Positions 52,916 through 61,180 of a stretch of 64,000 nucleotides of DNA are shown piece after piece. The DNA is taken from assembly GCA_945957605.1 (NCBI GenBank), contig CAMFLR010000004.1, positions 496,001-560,000 of the forward strand, given 5' to 3'. Position 1 is the stretch's first letter, and each line of letters starts with the position of its first letter. A program made the position numbers and the translations under genes. The DNA comes from an uncultured Isosphaeraceae bacterium (GTDB lineage: Bacteria > Planctomycetota > Planctomycetia > Isosphaerales > Isosphaeraceae). The notes under the pieces were generated by a model. The model was not told the DNA's origin. It saw only the letters and a program-made list of their open reading frames with translations, and did not search any database.

Positions 52916-53932
52916 TCAGCCCGTTACCGCATGAGTCGGATTGGTCTTCCCCAGAATGCGCTTCGCCACTCGTTTGCCCTTGCGAAGAACCTTGCGAAAC
53001 AGGCTCACTGTCTCGGGCGGCGCGACGGGCGCGGGAATTTCTGAGACCACCGGAGCAGGTTCGGGCTCGACCGCTACTGGCGGGGGCGCAATCTTGCAGT
53101 GATAGTATTGGATGTAGCAGCGATCGACCAACGTGCTGAGGCCGGCGTTGGCGTAGAAGTCGCGGTAGTCGATGTACCCCTGCCGATAGGTGTTGATCAT
53201 TTCGACCACACCAAGTTGGTCGATGATCTCGAACCCGGCTTCACGCAGGTTGCGCTGAAGGTGGTCGGGCGTGTATTCCAGCTTGTGTTCAGGATGAATC
53301 CACTCGTCGGTGCCGATGTGAATCCCGGTCATCAAGCGATTGGGCGTATCGAGGCAGAAGCTGCCTTCTGGCTTGAGGATGCGAATCACTTCTTTATAGA
53401 CGGCGCTCGCCTGTTCCTCGGTGATGTGCTCGATGCTTTGCCCTGACCAAACGAGGTCGACCGACTGCGAAGGGATCGCGCTCAGGTCGGTCATGTTCGT
53501 GAAAAGGGTATAGATCGGACCGGCGTGAGTATTTCCAGCCGGGATCTTTCGATCCTTGTACATATCGCATCGGTCTTCAGGCGGAAGATCGACGACGGTG
53601 AGATTGTCGAACTTGTAGGGGTAGCCCATCTGGAAGATGGAGCCGTTCGCACCGCCGAGGTCGACGATGACTTTGGCCTTGGGAAGATGGGTCGCCACCA
53701 GCTTGCACCGCGCAGTGTGCAAATTCATCAGGTGGGTTGGCTTCGCCTGTTGTGCGGACCACCGGACGAAGCGATGATCGTGGTTCAGGATGTAAATCGG
53801 CTTCGACTGGTCCTTCCGGAAATCCCATTCCGGCTCAAAGACATCGTCCGAATCCACGTTTTGCTGAGCTTCAGCACTGGCGGTCAATTCTTCGCAAGTC
53901 TGGTCAACGCCTTGAGTTGCAGTATTTGACAT
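52916..53932 (-). CDS. SAM-dependent methyltransferase with Pro-rich C-terminus
   Basis: A 338-residue class I methyltransferase. The N-terminal 50 residues are acidic and disordered-looking. The catalytic core (about 85-250) has V-I-V-D-L-G-G-A-N-G (motif I, residues 88-97), the acidic V-V-D-L-P post-I strand and D-L-V-W-S-G-Q-S-I-E-H-I (motif IV). The Pro/Val/Glu-rich stretch (about 285-310) leads to a basic C-terminal 30 residues. The sugar- or glycan-related group with Y-C-C-type tail is possible, but no substrate can be named. The start is at 53932 after AGGA. It converges on nfo, separated by a hairpin. Confidence 0.85.
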   Translation of the reverse strand: MSNTATQGVDQTCEELTASAEAQQNVDSDDVFEPEWDFRKDQSKPIYILNHDHRFVRWSAQQAKPTHLMNLHTARCKLVATHLPKAKVIVDLGGANGSIFQMGYPYKFDNLTVVDLPPEDRCDMYKDRKIPAGNTHAGPIYTLFTNMTDLSAIPSQSVDLVWSGQSIEHITEEQASAVYKEVIRILKPEGSFCLDTPNRLMTGIHIGTDEWIHPEHKLEYTPDHLQRNLREAGFEIIDQLGVVEMINTYRQGYIDYRDFYANAGLSTLVDRCYIQYYHCKIAPPPVAVEPEPAPVVSEIPAPVAPPETVSLFRKVLRKGKRVAKRILGKTNPTHAVTG

Positions 53933-54183
53933 CGTACCATCCTGGTTTTTGACTTGTCGATTGCATCCTGATCGGCAAACACGATATGCGAGTTCGATCG
54001 CATAATGCGGACAATTCGTCAACCAGACTTGCGCTGGACGGTGATTTGGCGGTGTCGTGCGAGGGACGGATGAATCGAATGGAAATGTGATTGCTTGGAG
54101 TAAAAACCAGCGTCTCGGAGATGTCAAAACCCGAAAAATCGGAAAAGCCGCGTGCTTAGCGTTCGAGCATGACTTCGGCCCTG

Positions 54184-54388
54184 GGGAATACGTTCGGCCA
54201 ACGAGACGCTTGGCATCCATCTCGTTTTCGCCGCGGGGTATGCGTTGGGTACACCGTCGGAGTACGATGACACGATGACGGCGGGAGAAGATGCGACCGG
54301 TGTCCCAAGGGTGCGGGTCTGGCACGTAAACGATTGTCAAAAGTCGCTGAACATCGCTCGCGTAGGTTGCGGCGTATCGGCAAGTTAG
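54184..54388 (+). pseudogene. nfo: Relic of a second nfo (endonuclease IV) gene
   Basis: In the frame of 54218 the DNA reads H-L-V-F-A-A-G-Y-A-L-G-T then S-E-Y-D-D-T-M and V-R-V-W-H-V-N-D-C-Q-K-S-L, closely matching the intact Nfo (V-F-A-A-G-Y-A-L-G-T, E-Y-D-S-T-M, V-R-V-W-H-L-N-D-S-Q-K-P-L). Similarity may reach upstream to E-T-L-G-I against E-R-L-G-V, with the C-G-D-T-C metal-site residues deleted. After S-L the match fades, and a TAG ends the frame at 54386. No start or ribosome site is present. It lies 18 nt before ppk1, so decay has left only the centre of the barrel. Confidence 0.82.
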
Positions 54389-54406
54389 ACGGGAGTTTGG
54401 GGGCTC

Positions 54407-56590
54407 ATGGCGAAAAACGCGAACAACGGTAGCATCAAAAAGCAAACGACCCCAACCGATCCCTCGAACCCGAGTTCGATGCCGACCGACCCAGCCACCT
54501 TTATCAACCGCGAGCTTAGCTGGCTGGAATTCGACGAACGCGTCCTCGAAGAAGCGCGCGACAACAGCAACCCACTTCTCGAGCGCTTGCGTTTCCTGGC
54601 GATCTCGGCCTCAAACCTCGACGAGTTCTTTGAGGTACGCGTCGCCGGTCTCCAGGCCCAGGTTTACGACGGACTCGAGCCGCAGGACACTCCACCCGAC
54701 GGCATGGAACCAGCCGACCAGTTGAACGAGATCTCCCGGCTCGCGCACAACTTCGTCGAACGTCAGTACGACGCCTGGTATCACGAAATCCGCCCGTCGC
54801 TGATGAAGCAGGGGATCATACTCTGCGAGCACGAAGACCTCACGCCGGCTCAGCAGAAATACCTCGACGACTATTACCACACACAGGTTTACCCGGTCCT
54901 CACTCCGCTAGCGATCGACCCCGCACATCCATTCCCGCACCTGCATAACAAAAGTCTGAATATTATTTTGCGCGTCGAGGACCAAAACCACGACACTCCC
55001 CGCCAGCTCTACGCTGTGCTGCAAGTGCCGAGCGTTCTCAATCGGCTCGTTCCGTTGCCCTCGGAGGATGACGGCAAGCGGCGGTTTGTGCTGCTGGAAA
55101 AGGTGATTGGTCCACGCTTGGATTCGCTTTTCGGCGGATTCAAGGTCGCAGGCCGAGTGCCGTTCCGAGTTACGCGCAACAGCGATCTGACGATTCAGGA
55201 AACCGAGGTGAAGAGCAACCTCCTCACGACGGTTCAGGAAAACCTGCGTCAGCGCAAGTGGGGCGCGGCGGTTCGGCTGGAAATTAATGACCGCGCCGAC
55301 GACGAATTCCTGGCGCAACTCATGAATTCGCAGGCGCTCGATATTGAGCGGCGCGATGTTTACAAGGTGCCAGGGCCTGTCGATCTCACCGCGCTTACGG
55401 CAATCTGCAAGATCGACGGGTTCCGCGAGTTGAAAGAACCGCCATTCGAGCCGCAACTGCCCGCGCTCTTCGCCAATCGGGCCAGCGTTTTTTCGGCGAT
55501 CCGCGAGCAGGATATTCTCGTCCATCACCCATACGAATCGTTCGGCGCAGTCATTCAGTTCATCGAGCAAGCCGCCGACGATCCGCACGTTCTCGCCATC
55601 AAGCAAACGCTTTACCGCACGTCGGACGACAACCCGATCATCAACGCGCTCGCCCGCGCGGCCGAAAACGGCAAGCAGGTGACGGCCCTGGTCGAGTTGC
55701 AAGCGCGTCTCGACGAAGAGAACAACATCGTCAAGGCTCGTGCTCTTCAGAAGGCGGGCGTGCACGTTGTGTACGGCATGGTCGGCCTTAAAACTCACTG
55801 CAAGGCCGCGCTGGTCGTGCGTCGCGAGCACGACGGAATACGCCGGTACGTTCATCTCGGAACGGGCAACTACAATCCGATCACAGCGCGAATTTACACC
55901 GACCTCAGCTACTTCACCTGCCGTCCCGAATTCGGTGAAGACGCGAGTGCGCTGTTCAACGTGCTGACCGGCTATTCGCAGGGGCTGACCTGGAACAAGC
56001 TGGTGATTGCGCCCGAACATCTGGCCGATCGTTTAATCGCGCTGATCAATCGTGAAAAGGCTCACGCTGAGGCCGGCAAGCCTGCGCGAATCATCGCCAA
56101 GATGAACTCACTTGTCGATCCCGCCGCAATTAATGCGCTCTATGGTGCGTCGCAAGCCGGGGTGAAGATTGACCTGATCGTCCGCGGGATTTGCTGTTTG
56201 AGACCGGGAATGCCGGGCGTTTCCGAGAACATCCGAGTGATTAGCATCGTCGACAAGTTTTTGGAACACTCCCGCATCACCTACTTCCAGAACGACGACA
56301 AACCCGAACTCTATCTCGCCTCGGCCGACTGGATGCCGCGTAACTTCCGGCGTCGCGTCGAAATCATGTTCCCGATCGAAGAGCCGCGGCTGCATCATCG
56401 GGTCGTCGACGGCATCCTCAGCGTCGCGCTGATGGACAACGTGAAAGCCCGCATCCTGCAACCCGACGGCACGTACAAGCGATGCAAGCCGAAGCCCGGC
56501 GATCCGCTCGTGCGATGCCAGGTCGAGTTCCAGAACATGGCCCGAGAGTTCTCGGAAGCCGCGTTGGCGAGTCAGGTTGTGCGCGGCTAG
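54407..56590 (+). CDS. ppk1: Polyphosphate kinase 1
   Basis: PPK1 reversibly makes polyphosphate from ATP. The 727-residue protein has the four-domain layout: an N-terminal helical domain opening F-I-N-R-E-L-S-W-L-E-F (residues 32-42), a head domain, and two phospholipase-D-like catalytic domains with G-L-K-T-H-C-K-A (near 462) and H-L-G-T-G-N-Y-N (near 484). The first 25 residues are polar and poorly conserved. The ATG at 54407 is preceded by GGGGG. A SixA-type phosphatase gene converges on it downstream. The gene begins 18 nt after the nfo relic. Confidence 0.96.
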   Translation: MAKNANNGSIKKQTTPTDPSNPSSMPTDPATFINRELSWLEFDERVLEEARDNSNPLLERLRFLAISASNLDEFFEVRVAGLQAQVYDGLEPQDTPPDGMEPADQLNEISRLAHNFVERQYDAWYHEIRPSLMKQGIILCEHEDLTPAQQKYLDDYYHTQVYPVLTPLAIDPAHPFPHLHNKSLNIILRVEDQNHDTPRQLYAVLQVPSVLNRLVPLPSEDDGKRRFVLLEKVIGPRLDSLFGGFKVAGRVPFRVTRNSDLTIQETEVKSNLLTTVQENLRQRKWGAAVRLEINDRADDEFLAQLMNSQALDIERRDVYKVPGPVDLTALTAICKIDGFRELKEPPFEPQLPALFANRASVFSAIREQDILVHHPYESFGAVIQFIEQAADDPHVLAIKQTLYRTSDDNPIINALARAAENGKQVTALVELQARLDEENNIVKARALQKAGVHVVYGMVGLKTHCKAALVVRREHDGIRRYVHLGTGNYNPITARIYTDLSYFTCRPEFGEDASALFNVLTGYSQGLTWNKLVIAPEHLADRLIALINREKAHAEAGKPARIIAKMNSLVDPAAINALYGASQAGVKIDLIVRGICCLRPGMPGVSENIRVISIVDKFLEHSRITYFQNDDKPELYLASADWMPRNFRRRVEIMFPIEEPRLHHRVVDGILSVALMDNVKARILQPDGTYKRCKPKPGDPLVRCQVEFQNMAREFSEAALASQVVRG

Positions 56591-56650
56591 CGCTTGTCGA
56601 ATCCCAGGCTCAGTGCTGGGTGGCCGGCGGCTGGACTGAGCGAAGCGAGG

Positions 56651-56673
56651 GAAGCCCCGGAATTTCGGGCTTC
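56651..56673. terminator. ppk1: Hairpin downstream of ppk1
   Basis: GAAGCCC (56651-56657) pairs with GGGCTTC (56667-56673) around a 9-nt loop, in the 136-nt gap between the convergent ppk1 and sixA ends. No T-run follows on the plus strand. A terminator role is plausible from position only. Confidence 0.45.
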
Positions 56674-56726
56674 GCTCTATATGCGCGTCCACCCGATACC
56701 GGGCTGGCGCGATAATACGCGTTGGC

Positions 56727-57224
56727 TCACCCTTCGCGCAGCTTTCGAATAAATCGCGGACGCGTGATCCAATCGATATGGAACGCGCCCGTGGGATCAT
56801 CCCTCAGGGCCGCCACACCGGCCTTGCGCAACGAAACCGGCATGGGTTCGATCTGGCCGGTCGTCAGATACGCGAGCAACTGCGAGAGATTGGGATTATG
56901 GCCGACGAGCATGATCCGCTTTTCGCCGCGCGTTTTGAGCCAATTCGCAATCGACTCGGCCGAATTGCCGGGGGCGAGGATGTCGTTATCCTCGAGCAGG
57001 AAGGGGATCGACAGCACTTCGGCGACGAGCTCGGCGGTTTGAGCTGCACGGGGGAGGGGGCTCGTGATGATCTTTTCGAGCTTGAGGCCCATCCGTTTGA
57101 GCCCGCGCGCGACTTGCCTGACGCGCCGCTCCCCCTTCTCGGTCAAAGGACGGTCGTCGTCCTCGAGTCCGGGAGTGCCGTGAGGCCAGGCCACGCCGTG
57201 CCGAAACAGAAAAAGCCGAACCAT
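56727..57224 (-). CDS. sixA: SixA-like phosphohistidine phosphatase
   Basis: A 165-residue histidine-phosphatase-superfamily enzyme. The nucleophile motif is L-F-L-F-R-H-G-V-A (residues 4-12), with T-S-P-L-P-R-A-A-Q-T-A near residue 55 and a second catalytic His in M-L-V-G-H-N-P-N near 105. SixA dephosphorylates phosphohistidine on signalling proteins such as ArcB or the nitrogen PTS. The start is the ATG at 57224, preceded by GAGGCGG; the much longer frame upstream of it runs antisense to the SDR gene. It converges with ppk1, a common genomic association with polyphosphate metabolism. Confidence 0.9.
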   Translation of the reverse strand: MVRLFLFRHGVAWPHGTPGLEDDDRPLTEKGERRVRQVARGLKRMGLKLEKIITSPLPRAAQTAELVAEVLSIPFLLEDNDILAPGNSAESIANWLKTRGEKRIMLVGHNPNLSQLLAYLTTGQIEPMPVSLRKAGVAALRDDPTGAFHIDWITRPRFIRKLREG

Positions 57225-57404
57225 GAATCCGCCTCGCCGCAGGAGTAAGGGCTGGTCGGCTAGATTATCCCCCAAACTGCGTGCTTTTCCCAGACTAAAA
57301 ATGGCGTCGAACGCGATCGGATCTGCGAATCCCTTGGACGGCAGGGCGGCATGCAGTAATCTGGCGCTCTGTCGCAAACCCAAGGCAAGATGAAGGATAC
57401 CCGC

Positions 57405-58166
57405 ATGGGCGTTCTCGATCGATTTCGGATTGATGGCAAAGTTGCAATCGTCACCGGCGGCTCGCGCGGGCTGGGGAAGGTCATGGCACAGGCCTTGGCT
57501 GAGGCGGGTGCGAGCGTGGTGGTGACGGCCCGCACGCTCGATTCGGCCGAATCCGCGGCGCGAGAAATTCCCGGCGGCAAGGCGATCGGCGTCGCTTGCG
57601 ACGTGACGAAGGCGGACGATGTTGATGCTTTGGTCGCGCGAACCCTGAGTGAGTTTGGGCGTGTCGATATCCTCGTCAACAACGCGGGGATCAACATCCG
57701 CGGGCCGATTGAGACGCTGAAGGAAGACGACTGGGATGCCGTCATCGACACCAATCTCAAAGGTCCGTGGCTTTGCTGCCGCGCGGTTGCTCCTCACTTC
57801 AAGAAGCAAGGGTCGGGCCGTGTTATCAACCTCTCCAGCATGCTTGGCGAGATCAGCATCCCCGACCGCACGCCGTACGCTTCGAGCAAGGGCGGTCTCA
57901 CGCTGATGACCAAAACTCTGGCCCTCGAATGGGCCAAGTTTGGAGTCACGGTCAACGCCCTTTGCCCTGGGCCATTTCTCACCGAAATCAACACGGCCCT
58001 CATCAAAGACCCAGCGCTTAACGCTGCGTTCGTCTCCAAGATTCCTCTCGGTCGCTGGGGCGATCCGCAGGAACTTGGGGCGGTCGCTGTGTTTCTTGCG
58101 TCTGACGCATCGAGCTTCATGACCGGCGCGACGCTGTTCATTGACGGCGGCTACACCGCCCAGTAA
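57405..58166 (+). CDS. SDR-family oxidoreductase
   Basis: A 253-residue short-chain dehydrogenase/reductase. The cofactor-binding loop is T-G-G-S-R-G-L-G (residues 17-24), followed by C-D-V-T (near 64), N-N-A-G (near 92), the catalytic S-S-M ... Y-A-S-S-K (Ser near 142, Tyr 155, Lys 159) and C-P-G-P-F. It resembles gluconate 5-dehydrogenase or 3-oxoacyl-ACP reductase; the substrate is open. AAGGA lies 7 nt before the ATG at 57405; an in-frame ATG at 57390 would add five residues. A hairpin-doublet repeat follows its stop. Confidence 0.9.
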   Translation: MGVLDRFRIDGKVAIVTGGSRGLGKVMAQALAEAGASVVVTARTLDSAESAAREIPGGKAIGVACDVTKADDVDALVARTLSEFGRVDILVNNAGINIRGPIETLKEDDWDAVIDTNLKGPWLCCRAVAPHFKKQGSGRVINLSSMLGEISIPDRTPYASSKGGLTLMTKTLALEWAKFGVTVNALCPGPFLTEINTALIKDPALNAAFVSKIPLGRWGDPQELGAVAVFLASDASSFMTGATLFIDGGYTAQ

Positions 58167-58244
58167 CGGAGTCAGTCAGTCCGTTCGCCCTCTTTTCTTT
58201 TGGCTCGTGATTGATTCCGGGTTGGAGGTCGAAATCGAGCCGTC

Positions 58245-58321
58245 GGGTGCCACTGGTCGTACCCCACCAATGTGCCATACATGGCGTCAAACACACTGGT
58301 TGAGTACAACCAGTGGCACCC
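58245..58321. repeat. Inverted hairpin-doublet repeat, copy 2
   Basis: The outer arms GGGTGCCACTGGT (58245-58257) and ACCAGTGGCACCC (58309-58321) are exactly complementary and share GGTGCCACTGG with copy 1 at 28915. The right half is its own hairpin, CACTGGTTG-AGTA-CAACCAGTG (58294-58315); the left half has lost its second arm. It lies 78 nt after the SDR stop, just as copy 1 follows mqnE. Confidence 0.75.
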
Positions 58322-58411
58322 AGAAAGACCTGATTCAACGCGGACTTAGGGACATCACCCCGGAATCCGTTATGAGCCTTCCCCTTTTCCTTGTTTGGCG
58401 GAGTCATTCCT

Positions 58412-59614
58412 GTGAGTGCGGTTCAACAGCTTAGCGTTCCCAAAGGGTTTCGCGCCAGCGCGGTTCGGGCCGGCATCAAGCCGTCCGGTAACCTCGACCT
58501 GGCTCTGATTGTGGCGGATAACCCCTGCACCGCCGCGGGAACGTTCACCACCAACAGGGTTGCCGCCGCACCGGTGAAATGGGACAGGGCGATACTCCCT
58601 TCAGACAAAATCCAGGGGATCGTCGTCAACGCGGGCAACGCCAACGCCGCGACGGGCGATCAAGGTCTTGCCAACTCGAAGGCGACCGCCGGTTTTCTCG
58701 CCGCGAAACTTGGCTGTGCGCCCGAAGCGATTCTTGTCGCATCGACGGGCGTGATCGGTCATCAATTGCCGATGGAAAAGGTCGAAAAGGGCGTGATGAA
58801 AGCGTACGAGGACCTTTCGCACGCTGAATCCGGCTTTCGCGCCGCTTCCGAAGCGATGATGACGACCGATACTCACCCGAAAGTCGTGACGCGCAAGTTC
58901 ACGATCGGTGGTAACGACGTGCGGTTGCTCGGCCTCTGTAAAGGGGCAGCGATGATCGGCCCGCGGATGGCGACGATGCTCGGTTTCATCATGACCGATG
59001 CGAACGTCGCAGCGAGTGATTTGCAGACGATTCTCAGCGAGTCGGTCGACGTGTCGTTCAACTGCGTGTCAGTCGAAGGACACGAAAGCACGAACGATAC
59101 CGTGCTCTTGCTCGCAAGTGGAGCAGGGGGCGGACCGAAGCTGACCGGAGCAGACCTTTCGGCGTTCGCTGCCGAGGTGAAGTCGGTCTGCATCGACCTC
59201 GCGAAGATGATTCCCGGCGATGGCGAAGGCGCGACGCACACGATGACGATCGACGTCGAAGGTGCGCGGACACGTGAGGAAGCTCGCCAGATTGCCCGGG
59301 CCGTCGCCGATAGTGCGCTCGTCAAAACCGCGGTTCACGGCGCCGATCCCAACTGGGGACGCATCGTCTCAGCCGCCGGCTACAGCGGAGTGATGTTCGA
59401 CGAGCCCGAGCTATCGCTCTGGGTCAACGGCACGGCGCTCTACCGCGACGGCGCACCGGTCACCTTTGATGCCGACGCGGTCTCGAAGGGTATCAAGGCA
59501 AATCGCGACGTCGCGATCAGGCTCGTGCTCACGCACGGCTCGGCGTCGATTCGATTCTGGTCGTGCGACCTGACGGCCGAATACATTCACCTCAACGCCG
59601 ATTACACGACGTGA
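58412..59614 (+). CDS. argJ: Bifunctional ornithine acetyltransferase / N-acetylglutamate synthase
   Basis: ArgJ transfers acetyl from N-acetylornithine to glutamate in the cyclic arginine pathway; some members also make acetylglutamate from acetyl-CoA. The 400-residue proenzyme self-cleaves at the Thr in P-R-M-A-T-M-L-G-F-I-M-T-D-A (Thr near residue 189), preceded by C-K-G-A-A-M-I-G. N-A-G-N-A-N-A-A-T-G near 79 and the C-terminal H-G-A-D-P-N-W-G-R motif are also typical. The start is GTG at 58412, 8 nt after GGAG; a TTG at 58391 is less likely. No other arginine gene is nearby. Confidence 0.95.
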   Translation: MSAVQQLSVPKGFRASAVRAGIKPSGNLDLALIVADNPCTAAGTFTTNRVAAAPVKWDRAILPSDKIQGIVVNAGNANAATGDQGLANSKATAGFLAAKLGCAPEAILVASTGVIGHQLPMEKVEKGVMKAYEDLSHAESGFRAASEAMMTTDTHPKVVTRKFTIGGNDVRLLGLCKGAAMIGPRMATMLGFIMTDANVAASDLQTILSESVDVSFNCVSVEGHESTNDTVLLLASGAGGGPKLTGADLSAFAAEVKSVCIDLAKMIPGDGEGATHTMTIDVEGARTREEARQIARAVADSALVKTAVHGADPNWGRIVSAAGYSGVMFDEPELSLWVNGTALYRDGAPVTFDADAVSKGIKANRDVAIRLVLTHGSASIRFWSCDLTAEYIHLNADYTT

Positions 59615-59639
59615 TGTGAAGTTAAACTGATACGATGAA

Positions 59640-59667
59640 CCCGGTTCGCATTTCGCAGCGAACCGGG
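59640..59667. terminator. Hairpin between argJ and a convergent gene
   Basis: CCCGGTTCGC (59640-59649) pairs exactly with GCGAACCGGG (59658-59667) around an 8-nt loop, 26 nt after the argJ stop and 9 nt before the end of the convergent gene. It may act in both directions; no T-run is present. Confidence 0.6.
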
Positions 59668-59675
59668 CCGTCGAT

Positions 59676-60182
59676 TCAGGATTGGTCGGGCTTACGTTGC
59701 GCGGCCGCAAGGGGCCGAAGCACGGCGAGCATCGTGTTGAGATGCGCCAGACGCGGACCGAAGCGGTCGACAAAGTCGCTCAGCGCGAAGTCGCCTTCGA
59801 CCAGATTGTCGTGATTTTCCTCGATATAGTGCGACATATCGCCCATGAGGGCGGCGTGCACTGATTCGAGCTGGCCGAGCGCCATCTTGCAATCGTCAAT
59901 CACGCGATCGTGGCTGTTTTGCCAGCGCTCCAACTCGCCGATTTGCCGGCTCCGCTGGTCGCGAGCAATTTGCGCAGCTTCCTTGGCCAGGTCGAGCTGA
60001 GCCTTGCTGGTTTCAAGGATCTGCCGCTGCACGTCGAGTGATTGCGACTGCAGGCTGATCAGAGCATGGAGCAGAACGACGGGGTCGTTGGTCGAAGCGT
60101 TCACTCCGCCCGGCGCCTGGCCCGTGGGAGAAACTTCCATCCGGTAGGTCCAGGACGGGGGCGGGTTTTCGCGTGTCGACAC
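59676..60182 (-). CDS. Coiled-coil protein of unknown function
   Basis: A protein of 168 residues starting at the GTG at 60182 (AGGAGG 5 nt upstream; the adjacent GTG at 60185 is too close to it). Residues 35-115 form a long amphipathic helix with heptads (L-L-H-A-L-I-S-L-Q-S-Q-S-L-D-V-Q, then A-Q-L-D-L-A-K-E-A-A-Q-I-A). The C-terminal region has D-F-V-D-R-F-G-P-R-L-A-H-L and a Leu-rich end. It is soluble, without signal peptide. I do not recognise the family. A 7-6-7 palindrome (60258-60277) lies about 75 nt upstream and could be its operator. Confidence 0.72.
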   Translation of the reverse strand: MSTRENPPPSWTYRMEVSPTGQAPGGVNASTNDPVVLLHALISLQSQSLDVQRQILETSKAQLDLAKEAAQIARDQRSRQIGELERWQNSHDRVIDDCKMALGQLESVHAALMGDMSHYIEENHDNLVEGDFALSDFVDRFGPRLAHLNTMLAVLRPLAAAQRKPDQS

Positions 60183-60257
60183 CACTGCCTCCTGAGTTGA
60201 TCGCGCGTGGATCCGGTGAGCATCGCTTCACGGACGCAATACCGTAAATATACGCGC

Positions 60258-60277
60258 ACTGTCCGATTCGGGACAGT
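60258..60277. promoter_or_regulatory. 7-6-7 palindrome upstream of the coiled-coil gene
   Basis: ACTGTCC-GATTCG-GGACAGT is a perfect inverted repeat. It lies 37 nt beyond the nnrD stop and about 75 nt before the start of the 59676-60182 gene on the minus strand, near an AT-rich TATATTTACGG. It could be an operator or the end of the nnrD message. Confidence 0.45.
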
Positions 60278-60313
60278 CCAAGCCGTCAAATCAGGGGCAG
60301 ATGTCGCGAGAAA

Positions 60314-61180
60314 TCAATAATCGAGGTGCGTGAAGGTGTCTGCAAGCGCATCGACGATATCGCCCGCAATCAACCCGATCATCCCGTTCTGATCACGCGC
60401 GACATCACCAGCGAGCCCGTGCGCATACGTCCCAAGACATGCCGCCTCGAACGCAGGCAACCCCTGACCCAGCATCGCCGCAACGACGCCCGTCAGCACG
60501 TCTCCCGAGCCACCGGTCGCCATACCAGGATTGCCGGTTATGTTCACGTAAACTCGTTCGCCGTCGGTCACAATCGTTCCAGCGCCTTTCAAGGCGACAA
60601 CGATCCCGTGCTTGGCGGCAAACGTGGCGGCGAGGTTTTCTCTGTCCGCTTGAACCTGCGCCGTCGAGACGCCGAGCAAGCGGGCAAACTCGCCAGGATG
60701 GGGTGTAATAATAATCGGCCGTTTCGCGTTGGAAAAATCAGCGCCGTCGCCGAGTGCATTGAGCGCGTCGGCGTCAAGAACGGTCGGTACCTTGCACTCG
60801 TTGACAATCCACTGTACGAGCGCATCGATTTCGGACGAACGACCGAGTCCCGGCCCGGCGGCGATGACTGTCGCCGATTCGGCCAGGCGTGCCAGGTCGG
60901 CCTTTGCGTCGGTGAACGAAACCTGGCCGGCGTTCGTCTGCGCCAGCGGCCAGGTCATGTACGACGGTTCGAACTGCGAAACGGTCGGCTGGATTTCGAG
61001 AGGAGACGCGATGCGAACGAGTCCCGCACCGCTGCGCAGACTTGCAGCGCCGACGAGTGCAGCCGCCCCCGCCATTCCGCGACTACCGGCGATCACCAGG
61101 ATGTTGCCGAACATCCCCTTGTGGGCGTCGTCGGGTCGTTTCGGGAGGCGAGGGGGCATTTCAATGCGACGCAAGGCCAT
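60314..61180 (-). CDS. nnrD: ADP-dependent NAD(P)H-hydrate dehydratase
   Basis: NnrD repairs damaged nicotinamide cofactors by dehydrating NAD(P)HX with ADP. The 288-residue ribokinase-like protein has A-G-S-R-G-M-A-G-A-A near residue 32, A-A-G-P-G-L-G-R near 107, T-P-H-P-G-E-F-A-R-L-L-G near 165 and G-G-S-G-D-V-L-T-G near 220. It lacks the epimerase domain found in fused Nnr proteins, so NnrE must be encoded elsewhere. The start is the ATG at 61180 after GGAGA, overlapping the larB end by 20 nt; an ATG at 61159 is an alternative. Confidence 0.93.
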   Translation of the reverse strand: MALRRIEMPPRLPKRPDDAHKGMFGNILVIAGSRGMAGAAALVGAASLRSGAGLVRIASPLEIQPTVSQFEPSYMTWPLAQTNAGQVSFTDAKADLARLAESATVIAAGPGLGRSSEIDALVQWIVNECKVPTVLDADALNALGDGADFSNAKRPIIITPHPGEFARLLGVSTAQVQADRENLAATFAAKHGIVVALKGAGTIVTDGERVYVNITGNPGMATGGSGDVLTGVVAAMLGQGLPAFEAACLGTYAHGLAGDVARDQNGMIGLIAGDIVDALADTFTHLDY

